From: Streptomyces fildesensis
GTDB taxonomy: Bacteria; Actinomycetota; Actinomycetes; Streptomycetales; Streptomycetaceae
Length of the DNA: 64,000 nucleotides
Direction of reading: 5' to 3'
Assembly: GCF_016107395.1 (NCBI RefSeq)
Contig: NZ_JAAIKO010000003.1
Span: 1-64,000, forward strand
Positions 1 to 7,441 of this stretch are shown here, piece by piece (position 1 is the first letter of the stretch; every line of letters begins with the position of its first letter). The notes under the pieces are model-generated. The model saw nothing but the letters and a program-made list of their open reading frames with translations, ran no database searches and was not told the DNA's origin. The position numbers and the translations under genes are program-made.

Positions 1-120
1 CGCAGCGAAACGGGCGAAAACGCTCATCCCGCCAGCTGAGAACGCATCAGCCCTGCGGCTGACGGCCGCGTCCGCCTGACCTGCGGATATGACGTAGCAC
101 TCGCTTATCCCATCGGGGGG

Positions 121-153
121 ATCGCCCGTCTCGCTTTACTGGAGGCGGGCGAT
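121..153 (+). terminator. Terminator-like hairpin near the window start
   Basis: ATCGCCCG at 121-128 pairs with CGGGCGAT at 146-153, and four more pairs including one G-U extend the stem inward. The sequence TCCTTTGGGGATTCTT follows. It probably ends a gene lying left of the window. Bases 1-120 have short open frames that stop by about position 79, and I assign no gene there. Confidence 0.4.
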
Positions 154-192
154 TCCTTTGGGGATTCTTGACCGCCTAGGGCGCAGATTCAT

Positions 193-234
193 TTGCCTGT
201 AGCAACCAACCACCCCTACAGTTGCTCAAGGCAA
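193..234. promoter_or_regulatory. Two TTGC-N5-GCAA palindromes, probable MarR operators
   Basis: TTGC-CTGTA-GCAA (193-205) and TTGC-TCAAG-GCAA (222-234) are both followed by CCAA. Their starts are 29 bp apart, close to three helical turns. MarR-family dimers often bind palindromes of this kind, and the MarR gene begins immediately downstream. I infer autoregulation of the MarR-exporter operon. Confidence 0.55.
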
Positions 235-238
235 CCAA

Positions 239-796
239 TTGGACGATGAGACGATCGGCGGGGCTGTGGCGACGAAGGAGCACTGCGCGGAGCTCGCCCG
301 CCAGTTGCGCGTCGTCATGGGCGTCGGCAGGGAAGTGGGCCGGGCACTGCCGCCCGAGACCCCGCCCTCGACCGTCGCGGTGCTCACCGTGCTCGGCCGG
401 TACGGCGAGATGCGGATGAGCCGGCTCGCCGAATATCTCGATATCGATATATCGGTCACCAGTAGACATGTCGCCTATCTCGCCGAGCGCGGCTGGATCG
501 ACCGCACTCCCGACGCCCTCGACAAACGATCCCGGCTGCTGCGCCTGAACCCGCACGGCGAAAAGGTGCTGGCCGCCTCTTCGGACCGTGCCGCCGAGGT
601 GCTGGCGGCCCATCTGAGCGACTGGTCAGACGACGACGTCGACCTGCTGTCCGGCCTGCTGGACCGGCTGCGCCTGAGTTTCGGCGACTGCCGGCCCAAG
701 GCCCACGCCCCGCACGCCCGGACGGCCCACGCAGCGCACCCGGCCACCACGGCCGGCACCGGCACGGCCCACACACCCCGTACACACGCGAATTGA
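239..796 (+). CDS. MarR-family transcriptional regulator
   Basis: This is a winged helix-turn-helix repressor of 185 residues if it starts at TTG 239; a GTG at 266 is an alternative with no better ribosome binding site. The recognition-helix region reads SRLAEYLDIDISVTSRHVAY, followed by the wing residues DKRSRLLRLNPHGE, which are typical of MarR. The last 30 residues are rich in Ala, His and Thr and look unstructured. The exporter gene starts 11 bases after the stop codon, so the two form an operon in which the regulator probably senses a substrate of the pump. The ligand is unknown. Confidence 0.85.
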   Translation: MDDETIGGAVATKEHCAELARQLRVVMGVGREVGRALPPETPPSTVAVLTVLGRYGEMRMSRLAEYLDIDISVTSRHVAYLAERGWIDRTPDALDKRSRLLRLNPHGEKVLAASSDRAAEVLAAHLSDWSDDDVDLLSGLLDRLRLSFGDCRPKAHAPHARTAHAAHPATTAGTGTAHTPRTHAN

Positions 797-807
797 CGAG
801 GACGAAG

Positions 808-3273
808 ATGGCTACAACCACACCGACCGGTGTGCGGGAGGCGGAAGCCCACGGTGGGCCCGCGGCCCCCATGTCGCACCGGCAGATCATGGAGGCGCTG
901 TCCGGGCTGCTGCTCGGCCTGTTCGTGGCGATCCTGTCGTCCACGATCGTCTCCAACGCCCTGCCCACCATCCTCGCGGACATCGGCGGCGGGCAGAGCG
1001 CGTACACCTGGGTGGTCACCGCCGCCCTGCTCGCGGTCACCGCCACCACCCCGCTCTGGGGCAAGATGTCCGACCTGGTCAGCAAGAAGCTGCTGATCCA
1101 GATAGCCCTGGTCATCTACGTACTCGGCTCGATCATCGCCGGGTTCTCCACCAACCCCGGCATGCTGATCGCCTGCCGGGTGCTCCAGGGCGTCGGCGCC
1201 GGCGGTCTGTCGGCCCTCACCCAGGTGATCATGGCGGCGATGATCTCCCCGCGGGAGCGCGGCCGTTACAGCGGCTACCTCGGCGCGGTCTTCGCCGTCG
1301 CGACCGTCGGCGGCCCGCTGGTCGGCGGCGTCATCGTCGACACCGACTGGCTCGGCTGGCGCTGGTGCTTCTACGTCGGTGTACCGTTCGCGATCATCGC
1401 GCTCATCGTGCTGCAGAAGACGCTGCACCTGCCGGTGGTCAAGCGGAAGGTCAAGATCGACTGGTCCGGCGCGTTCTTCATCTCCGCGGCCGTCAGCCTG
1501 CTGATGATCTGGGTCTCGCTCGGCGGCACCAACTACCCGTGGATGTCCTGGCAGACCTATGTGATGGTGCCCGGCGCCTTCCTGCTCGGCCTGGTCTTCC
1601 TGTTCGTCGAGTCCAAGGCGTCCGAGCCGATCATTCCGCTGCGGCTGTTCCGCAACAAGACGATCACTCTCACCTCGCTCGCGAGCCTCTTCGTCGGCGT
1701 CGCGATGTTCGCCGGCACCGTCTTCCTGAGCCAGTACTTCCAGCTCGCGCGCGGCAAGACCCCGACCATGTCCGGCGTGATGACCATCCCGCTCATCGCG
1801 GGCCTGTTCATCTCCTCGACCGTCTCGGGCCAGATCATCACCAGGACCGGCCGCTGGAAGGGATTCCTGGTCGGCGGCGGAGTCCTCCTCACCGCGGGCG
1901 CCGCGACGCTGGGCCTGCTGCGCTACGACACCCCGTACTGGCAGGTCGCGATCTACATGGCGCTGCTGGGTCTCGGCATCGGCATGATGATGCAGAACCT
2001 CGTGCTCGCCGTGCAGAACCAGGTCAAGCCGGAGGACCTCGGCGCGGCCAGCTCGCTCGTCACGTTCTTCCGCTCGCTCGGTGGCGCGGTCGGCGTCTCG
2101 GCGCTCGGCGCCGTCCTCGGCAGCCGCGTCACGAGCCTGGTGTCCGACGGCCTGGCGGCCCTCGGCATCAAGGGCGGCGACGGCGGCGGCATCCCGGACG
2201 TCGCCAAGCTCCCGGCCCCGGTCAAGGGCGTCGTGGAGAGCGCGTACGGGCGTGGCATCGGCGATGTCTTCCTGTACGCGGCACCGTTCGCACTCATCGC
2301 GCTGCTGCTGGTGATCTTCGTCAAGGAGGTGGCGCTCAAGACCAACAGCGGTCTGCAGCAGGTCGCGGGAGCGGAAGCGGCTGCCGCCGCCGGTGGAAGT
2401 GCCCGTGGTGCCGAGGTGACCCTGCCCGCGACCTCCTTCGCCAAGGAGGTGGCCGCCATGACACCGGTGGCGATACTGGACGACCGGCCGGTGTCGTCCG
2501 GCGACGACGGCACGCCCGTGCACGGCATCGTCAGCATCACCGACGGTACGGCCATCAACCACGCCAAGGTCACGCTGATCTCGCTCCAGGGACAGCAGCT
2601 GGGCAGGTCCGTCACCGGCTCCGACGGCCGCTACCTTCTCGAAGCGCCCGGCGCCGGCTCGTACGTCCTGATCGCGGCGGCCGACGGCCACCAGCCGCAG
2701 GCGTCGACCGTGCTGGTCGGCGACGCGCCCCTGCCGTTCGACGTGGTGCTCAGCGGCGCCGGCGGGCTCACCGGGACCGTGCTGGGCGCGGTCGACAGCC
2801 TGCCGGTCGTCGAGGCGATGGTCGTCGTGACCGATGTGCGCGGCGAGGTGCTGGGCACCGGGAAGACCGGTGACGGCGGCGGGTTCGCCTTCGCCGAACT
2901 GCCCGCGGGCGACTTCACCGTCGCCGTGAACGCCCCCGGCTTCCGGCCGGCCGCGCTGCCCGTCGAGGTCGGCGGCACCGGCGCCACCCGCGTCGAGGTC
3001 GTGCTCCAGCCCGGCGCGCAGGTGCGCGGCGTCGTACGGGCGGGCGCCGACCGGCGGCCGCTGCCGGACGCCAAGGTCGTCCTGGTCGACGCGGCCGGGA
3101 ACGTGGCCGGTACCACGACCACGGGTGCGGACGGCGCGTACGCGTTCACGGACCTCGACGCGGGCGAGTACTCGCTCGTCGCGAGCGGTTACCCGCCGCT
3201 GGCCACCGCGTTGAGCGTGCAGGGGCGCGGGGCCGAGGAGTTCGACGTCGAGCTCAACCACCCCGAGGGGTAA
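808..3273 (+). CDS. DHA2-family MFS exporter with C-terminal carboxypeptidase-regulatory-like repeats
   Basis: The first 510 or so residues are a 14-helix drug:H+ antiporter of the DHA2 type, with the A-loop motif GKMSDLVSKK and motif C-like GGPLVGGVIVD. Residues from about 570 to 821 carry three beta-sandwich repeats of the CarboxypepD_reg type, with recurring patterns such as GSDGRYLLEAP, GDGGGFAFAELPAG and GADGAYAFTDLDAG. The start is ATG 808 behind GAGG at 798-801. With 14 helices both termini should be cytoplasmic, so the repeats would face the cytosol, which is unusual for this fold. It is the second gene of the MarR operon. The substrate cannot be told from sequence. Confidence 0.85.
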   Translation: MATTTPTGVREAEAHGGPAAPMSHRQIMEALSGLLLGLFVAILSSTIVSNALPTILADIGGGQSAYTWVVTAALLAVTATTPLWGKMSDLVSKKLLIQIALVIYVLGSIIAGFSTNPGMLIACRVLQGVGAGGLSALTQVIMAAMISPRERGRYSGYLGAVFAVATVGGPLVGGVIVDTDWLGWRWCFYVGVPFAIIALIVLQKTLHLPVVKRKVKIDWSGAFFISAAVSLLMIWVSLGGTNYPWMSWQTYVMVPGAFLLGLVFLFVESKASEPIIPLRLFRNKTITLTSLASLFVGVAMFAGTVFLSQYFQLARGKTPTMSGVMTIPLIAGLFISSTVSGQIITRTGRWKGFLVGGGVLLTAGAATLGLLRYDTPYWQVAIYMALLGLGIGMMMQNLVLAVQNQVKPEDLGAASSLVTFFRSLGGAVGVSALGAVLGSRVTSLVSDGLAALGIKGGDGGGIPDVAKLPAPVKGVVESAYGRGIGDVFLYAAPFALIALLLVIFVKEVALKTNSGLQQVAGAEAAAAAGGSARGAEVTLPATSFAKEVAAMTPVAILDDRPVSSGDDGTPVHGIVSITDGTAINHAKVTLISLQGQQLGRSVTGSDGRYLLEAPGAGSYVLIAAADGHQPQASTVLVGDAPLPFDVVLSGAGGLTGTVLGAVDSLPVVEAMVVVTDVRGEVLGTGKTGDGGGFAFAELPAGDFTVAVNAPGFRPAALPVEVGGTGATRVEVVLQPGAQVRGVVRAGADRRPLPDAKVVLVDAAGNVAGTTTTGADGAYAFTDLDAGEYSLVASGYPPLATALSVQGRGAEEFDVELNHPEG

Positions 3274-3582
3274 CGGGAACAGCCCCCAGCCCCCGGACTC
3301 CGGACCGTCGGACTTCGGACTTCGGACTTCGGGGGACAGGCTTCCGGACGATCGGCCCGCGTGCCTTGCGGAGAGGTGCGGGCCGGTCCGGAGGGATCGG
3401 GATCCGAGCGACGGCCGGAGCAGGGGACGGCCGAGGCCGTCGCACCGGATCCCCTCGCCGGGCGGGCTCCGTCGAACGGGCCCGCCCGGCGATCGACAGC
3501 AGCGCGGCACCACTGCACCACCGCACCAGAGCACCACGGCCGGGCCCACGGGACACCGGCACGTCACGGGAGGCGAACCTCG
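3274..3582. other. Intergenic region with a short tandem repeat
   Basis: This 309-base gap has three perfect GGACTTC heptamers at 3310-3330 and a ribosome binding site (GGAGG near 3569-3573) for the next gene. I see no gene or strong hairpin. An open frame from 3361 runs into the YceI gene but lacks a credible start. Confidence 0.5.
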
Positions 3583-4410
3583 ATGAGCAGCCACGGCCTG
3601 CGGGCCCGCGTACGCACCAGGGACGGCTGGGCCGTCTCGCACGCGGTGCTGACCGTCACCGACATGACGGGCAGTCAGGTCGACCGCCAGGAGGCCGATT
3701 CCGACGGCGTCGTCCGTACCGGACCGCTGCCCGCCGGCTCCTACACCGCCATCGTGACGGCGATCGGGTATCTGCCGGCCGCCTCGACCGCGATCGTCAC
3801 CGCGTCGGGGTCCGCCGACGCGGGCACCGTGACGCTCAACCGCGCGGGCGGCGTGGAACTGCCGCCGCCCGGCACCTGGACCATCGACCCGGCGCACTCC
3901 TCCGTCACCGCGACCGCCCAGCACCTCGGGATCTCCAGCGTGCAGGGCCGGTTCACCGTGTTCGGCGGGCGGATCGAGATCGACGGGCGGACCGCCGCGT
4001 CATCCGTCGACGCCGTCATCGAGGCCGCGTCGATCGACACCGGCAACGCCCTGCGGGACGGGCATCTGCGCTCCTCCGACTTCCTCGACGCCGAGGTCCA
4101 CCCCAAGATCACCTACCGCAGCACGGGCGGCCTGGAGCCGGCCGGCGAGGAGCGCTGGACCGTGCAGGGCGAACTGACCCTGCACGGCGTCACGCGGCCC
4201 GTCGATCTCGACCTCGCGTACCTCGGCACCGGCCCCGACCCGTGGGGCGGGGTGCGCACCGCCTTCCGCGCCACGACCGAGCTGCGCCGCGCCGACTTCG
4301 CGATGAACTACAACCAGGTCGTCCAGGCCGGGATCGCCGCCATCGGCACCACACTCAAGGTCGAACTCGCCATCCAGGCGGTGCGCGGCACCGAACTGCC
4401 CGGGTCGTAG
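3583..4410 (+). CDS. YceI-family protein with N-terminal carboxypeptidase-regulatory-like domain
   Basis: Residues about 1-90 form one beta-sandwich domain of the same kind as the repeats on the preceding exporter, with the pattern ADSDGVVRTGPLPAGSY. Residues about 95-268 are a YceI domain, a lipocalin-like barrel that binds isoprenoid-type lipids, starting WTIDPAHSSVTATAQHLG and including DFLDAEVHPKITY and LTLHGVTRPVDLDL. The start is ATG 3583 behind GGAGG. No signal peptide is visible, whereas many YceI proteins are periplasmic. Sharing the accessory domain with the exporter suggests a joint function in handling a hydrophobic compound, but this is inference. Confidence 0.85.
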   Translation: MSSHGLRARVRTRDGWAVSHAVLTVTDMTGSQVDRQEADSDGVVRTGPLPAGSYTAIVTAIGYLPAASTAIVTASGSADAGTVTLNRAGGVELPPPGTWTIDPAHSSVTATAQHLGISSVQGRFTVFGGRIEIDGRTAASSVDAVIEAASIDTGNALRDGHLRSSDFLDAEVHPKITYRSTGGLEPAGEERWTVQGELTLHGVTRPVDLDLAYLGTGPDPWGGVRTAFRATTELRRADFAMNYNQVVQAGIAAIGTTLKVELAIQAVRGTELPGS

Positions 4411-4435
4411 CGCGAGAGCCAGGGTGCCGGGGGCG

Positions 4436-4900
4436 TTACGCGAGGCGGGCCGGGAATCCGCCGGTCGCGATCGGGCCCCAGCGCTCCGGGGTGATGCGGA
4501 TCAGCGACTTGCCCTGCTTGATCATCGCGGCCCGGTACTCGTCCCAGTCCGGGTGTTCACCCGAGATGTTGCGGAAGTACTCGACGAGCGGCTCGACGGA
4601 GTCCGGCGGATCGATGACCTCGGCAGAGCCGTCGATCTGCACCCAGGGCCCGCTCCAGTCGTCGGAGAGGACGATGACGCTGGCGCGCGGATCCCGCCGG
4701 GCGTTCCTCGTCTTGGCGCGTTCCGGGTAGGTGGACACGACGATCCGCCCGGAGTCGTCGACACCGCAGGTCAGCGGCGAGCCCTGGGGCCGGCCGTCCG
4801 CGCGGGTGGTGAGCAGGATCGCGCGGTGGCGTGGGCGGACGAACTCCAGCAGCTCGTCGAGGGACGCCTTGGTGTTGGTGGCAATCGTTTTGGGAGCCAT
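4436..4900 (-). CDS. PPOX-class (pyridoxamine 5'-phosphate oxidase-like) F420/FMN-binding protein
   Basis: This 154-residue split-barrel flavin- or F420-binding protein has the family pattern RHRAILLTTRADGRPQGSPL near residues 23-42 and the strand VVSTYPERAKTRNARRDPRA, where the basic residues usually contact cofactor phosphate. Actinobacterial proteins of this size are commonly F420-dependent reductases, but F420 versus FMN use cannot be settled by eye. It is convergent with the YceI gene and transcribed in the same direction as the TetR gene upstream, 69 bases away. Confidence 0.85.
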   Translation of the reverse strand: MAPKTIATNTKASLDELLEFVRPRHRAILLTTRADGRPQGSPLTCGVDDSGRIVVSTYPERAKTRNARRDPRASVIVLSDDWSGPWVQIDGSAEVIDPPDSVEPLVEYFRNISGEHPDWDEYRAAMIKQGKSLIRITPERWGPIATGGFPARLA

Positions 4901-4969
4901 GCCAAAACACTAGCGGCGCGGCTCCCTGCCGGGCCGGTGCGCACGCCGGTCCCCGGAGGCCTCAGGTCT

Positions 4970-5722
4970 TCAGGTCCGCAGGTGCCGGTCGCGCATCGTC
5001 TCGATACCGGCGATCACGCACTCCAGCCCGAAGGTGAAATCCCGCTCGCGCTGCTCGGCGACGGACACGGTGCGGTGTTTGAGCAGATCGAGCGACTCCT
5101 CGAAGCCGGGACGGTCCGCGACGGTGCCGGCCCAGTCGGCGTAGAAGTCGTCCTCGTCCTGGCCGCTGGCCCGGAACCGTTCGCCCCACGGGCCCTCGAC
5201 GGTGCCGTAGCCGTAGACGAACTGGAAGACGCAGCCGAGCGCGCCGGTCATCTGCTCGGCCGCCAGGCCGGAACGGGCCAGGGCGCGCATCGAGAGGTTC
5301 GCGAAGTCCATCGCGAACGGACCGATGTTGAGGTATTCGCCGATCAGGTGCGCCGTCCAGGAATGGCGCACCAGCATCGCGCGGTAGCCGACGGCGAGTT
5401 GGCGTACCTCGTCGCGCCAGTCGGCGTCCGGCTCCTCGGCCGGCAGCGCGATCTCGCCGTGGACCGCGTCCAGGACGCGCTCCAGCAGGTCGTCCTTGCT
5501 GTCGACGTACCAGTAGACGGACATCGCGGTCACGCCCAGCTCGGCGGCGAGCTTGCGCATCGAGAACTTGGCGAGACCGTCCGTGTCGAGCAGCCGGACG
5601 GCGGTCGCGACGATCCTGTCGCGGTCCAGTCCGGCCGGCTGCTCGCTGCGGCGCTTGGCCGCCGGACGTTCGTGCAGCCACACGCTGGCACCGGGCGTGG
5701 TCGCGCGGCTGTCCTCGGCCAT
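4970..5722 (-). CDS. TetR-family regulator (TetR_C type)
   Basis: This 250-residue repressor has an N-terminal HTH at about residues 33-80: LDRDRIVATAVRLL, then FSMRKLAAELGVTAMSVYWY with the YWYVDSKDDLL tail typical of tetracycline-repressor relatives. The helical C-terminal domain is the ligand pocket. It lies 61 bases downstream of the MFS exporter on the same strand, so the two are probably cotranscribed. The likely target is the repeated TGTACGGTGTACA box array in front of the exporter. The inducer is unknown. Confidence 0.88.
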   Translation of the reverse strand: MAEDSRATTPGASVWLHERPAAKRRSEQPAGLDRDRIVATAVRLLDTDGLAKFSMRKLAAELGVTAMSVYWYVDSKDDLLERVLDAVHGEIALPAEEPDADWRDEVRQLAVGYRAMLVRHSWTAHLIGEYLNIGPFAMDFANLSMRALARSGLAAEQMTGALGCVFQFVYGYGTVEGPWGERFRASGQDEDDFYADWAGTVADRPGFEESLDLLKHRTVSVAEQRERDFTFGLECVIAGIETMRDRHLRT

Positions 5723-5783
5723 GGCGGGCGGTTCCCTTCGGGTGTTCCGGGTCGTCGGGCCTGAGGGCTGCCCGCCCCCGATG

Positions 5784-7259
5784 CTATGCCGCTTCCGAAC
5801 GCTCGGCCCTGCGCAGCAGGAGTGCCGCGAGGAGACCGCCGAGCAGTACGGCGGCGGCGCCGATCAGCTGGCTGGCTTCGAGGCCGGCGGAGAAGTCGTC
5901 GACCAGCCAGGTGCGCTCGGCGGCCGTACGGGCGCCGGCCAGGGCGGCCGGCAGCGAGCCCGCCGCGAAGGAGGAGGCCAGGACGGCACCGAGGACGGCG
6001 ACGCCGAGCCCGTTGCCGAACTCGGTGAGCGTTCCGTTGACGCCCGCGCCGATACCGGCCCGCTCCACCGGGATGGCACTCATGATCGCGTTGGCCATGG
6101 CGGGCATCGCGAAGGCGATACCGGCGCCCATCAGGACCAGACCCGCGCACATCCCCGGATAGCCGTGGCCGCCGAGCAGCGCCACGGCGGCCAGGCCGGC
6201 GGCGAGCATCGACATCCCGGCGAGGATGGCGACCGGGGTGCCGGCCTTCGCCAGCAGCCGGGCGCCGATGCCCGCGAGGTTCAGTACGACGATGCTCAGC
6301 GCGAGCGGCGCGGTGCGCAGCCCCGCCTCCAACGGCGTGTACCCGAGCACGAACTGCAGCTGCTGGGTGAGCAGGAAGAGCGACCCCGCCATGCCGAACG
6401 AGACGAGGATGCCGCCCGCGACGGCGCCCACGAAGCGGCGGTCGCGGAAGAAGGTCATGTCGAGCATGGGGTGCGGGGTGTGCAGCTCCCAGCGGACGAA
6501 CGCGGCGAGCCCGGCGCAGCCGGCGACGGCCGGGAGCAGGACGTCGGCCGAGGTCCAGCCGTGCCCGGGACCGGAGATGATCGCGTAGACGATGCCGGTC
6601 ATCCCCACCATGGAGAGCAGCGCGCCGAGGAGGTCGGGGCGGTCGCCCGACGGGTTCTTCGACTCGGGGACGAGCCGTGCCACGGCGGCGCCGCCGAGCA
6701 GTGCGACGGGGATGTTGACCAGGAAGATCGCACCCCACCAGAAGTGATCGAGGATGACCCCGCCGATGAGGGGTCCCGCGACGAAGCCGAGCGAACTGAT
6801 CGCGCCCCACAGGCCGATCGCCTTGGGCCGTTCCTCGTCGTCGAAGATCTGGACGACGACGGCCAGGGTGGTGGTCATCAGCAGCGCGCCGCCGATGCCC
6901 ATGCCCGCGCGGGCCGCGATGAGCTGCCCGGCGGAGTGCGCGAAGGCGGCGCTGCACGAGCCGGCGCCGAAGAGCGCCAGACCGACGAGCAGCATCCGCT
7001 TGCGGCCGTAGCGGTCGGCGGCGCTGCCCGCGGTGAGCAGCAGGCCGGACTGGACGAGCGCATAGGCGTTGATCATCCACTGGATGTCGGAGGTGGTCGC
7101 GCCCAACTCGGTGCCGAGGGACGGGATCGCGACGTTCAGGACCGTGTTGTCGAGCAGCACGGTGAGCTGGGCGAGACAGATGACGCCGAGGATCAGCCAG
7201 CGCTGGGGGTGGCGTTCCTTGGCCGCTCGCGGGATGGCGGTGGTTGCCGTGGCTGGCAA
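5784..7259 (-). CDS. DHA2-family MFS drug exporter
   Basis: This 491-residue, 14-helix multidrug antiporter begins with LTVLLDNTVLNVAIPSLG (motif D1) and has the loop GSAADRYGRKRMLLVG (motif A) and GFVAGPLIGGVILDHF (motif C). The start is TTG 7259, chosen because GGAG sits five bases upstream and there is no in-frame ATG nearby. It is the first gene of a two-gene unit with the TetR gene. Three operator-like boxes lie at 7270-7327, within 70 bases of the start, which points to repression by that TetR. Confidence 0.9.
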   Translation of the reverse strand: MPATATTAIPRAAKERHPQRWLILGVICLAQLTVLLDNTVLNVAIPSLGTELGATTSDIQWMINAYALVQSGLLLTAGSAADRYGRKRMLLVGLALFGAGSCSAAFAHSAGQLIAARAGMGIGGALLMTTTLAVVVQIFDDEERPKAIGLWGAISSLGFVAGPLIGGVILDHFWWGAIFLVNIPVALLGGAAVARLVPESKNPSGDRPDLLGALLSMVGMTGIVYAIISGPGHGWTSADVLLPAVAGCAGLAAFVRWELHTPHPMLDMTFFRDRRFVGAVAGGILVSFGMAGSLFLLTQQLQFVLGYTPLEAGLRTAPLALSIVVLNLAGIGARLLAKAGTPVAILAGMSMLAAGLAAVALLGGHGYPGMCAGLVLMGAGIAFAMPAMANAIMSAIPVERAGIGAGVNGTLTEFGNGLGVAVLGAVLASSFAAGSLPAALAGARTAAERTWLVDDFSAGLEASQLIGAAAVLLGGLLAALLLRRAERSEAA

Positions 7260-7269
7260 GCGGACTCCT

Positions 7270-7327
7270 TATACGGTGTACGGGGCAATACGTTGTACGC
7301 CGTACAGCTGTCCCTGTACGGTGTACA
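7270..7327. promoter_or_regulatory. Array of three TGTACGGTGTACA-like boxes, probable TetR operators
   Basis: The 13-mers TATACGGTGTACG (7270-7282), TGTACGCCGTACA (7294-7306) and TGTACGGTGTACA (7315-7327) are near-palindromes with centres 24 and 21 bases apart, about two helical turns. A fourth, weaker copy overlaps at 7288-7300. They sit just upstream of the exporter start on the minus strand. I infer that they bind the TetR encoded in the same operon. Confidence 0.7.
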
Positions 7328-7441
7328 AGAGATTTCACGGAAAGGGCGGTACCCGCAGGTCACGATGCCTGCGGATACCGCCCTACCCCTCTCGATCGTC
7401 CTCTCGGGCGTCCTCTCGATCGCTCTCCCGAACGCCCTGCG

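Noticed and set aside
475..3924. A 1149-codon minus-strand open frame opposite the MarR and MFS genes
   Set aside because: Its composition (Arg/Gly/Asp/His-rich, no domains) is that of an antisense shadow of GC-biased genes; the plus-strand products have clear families.
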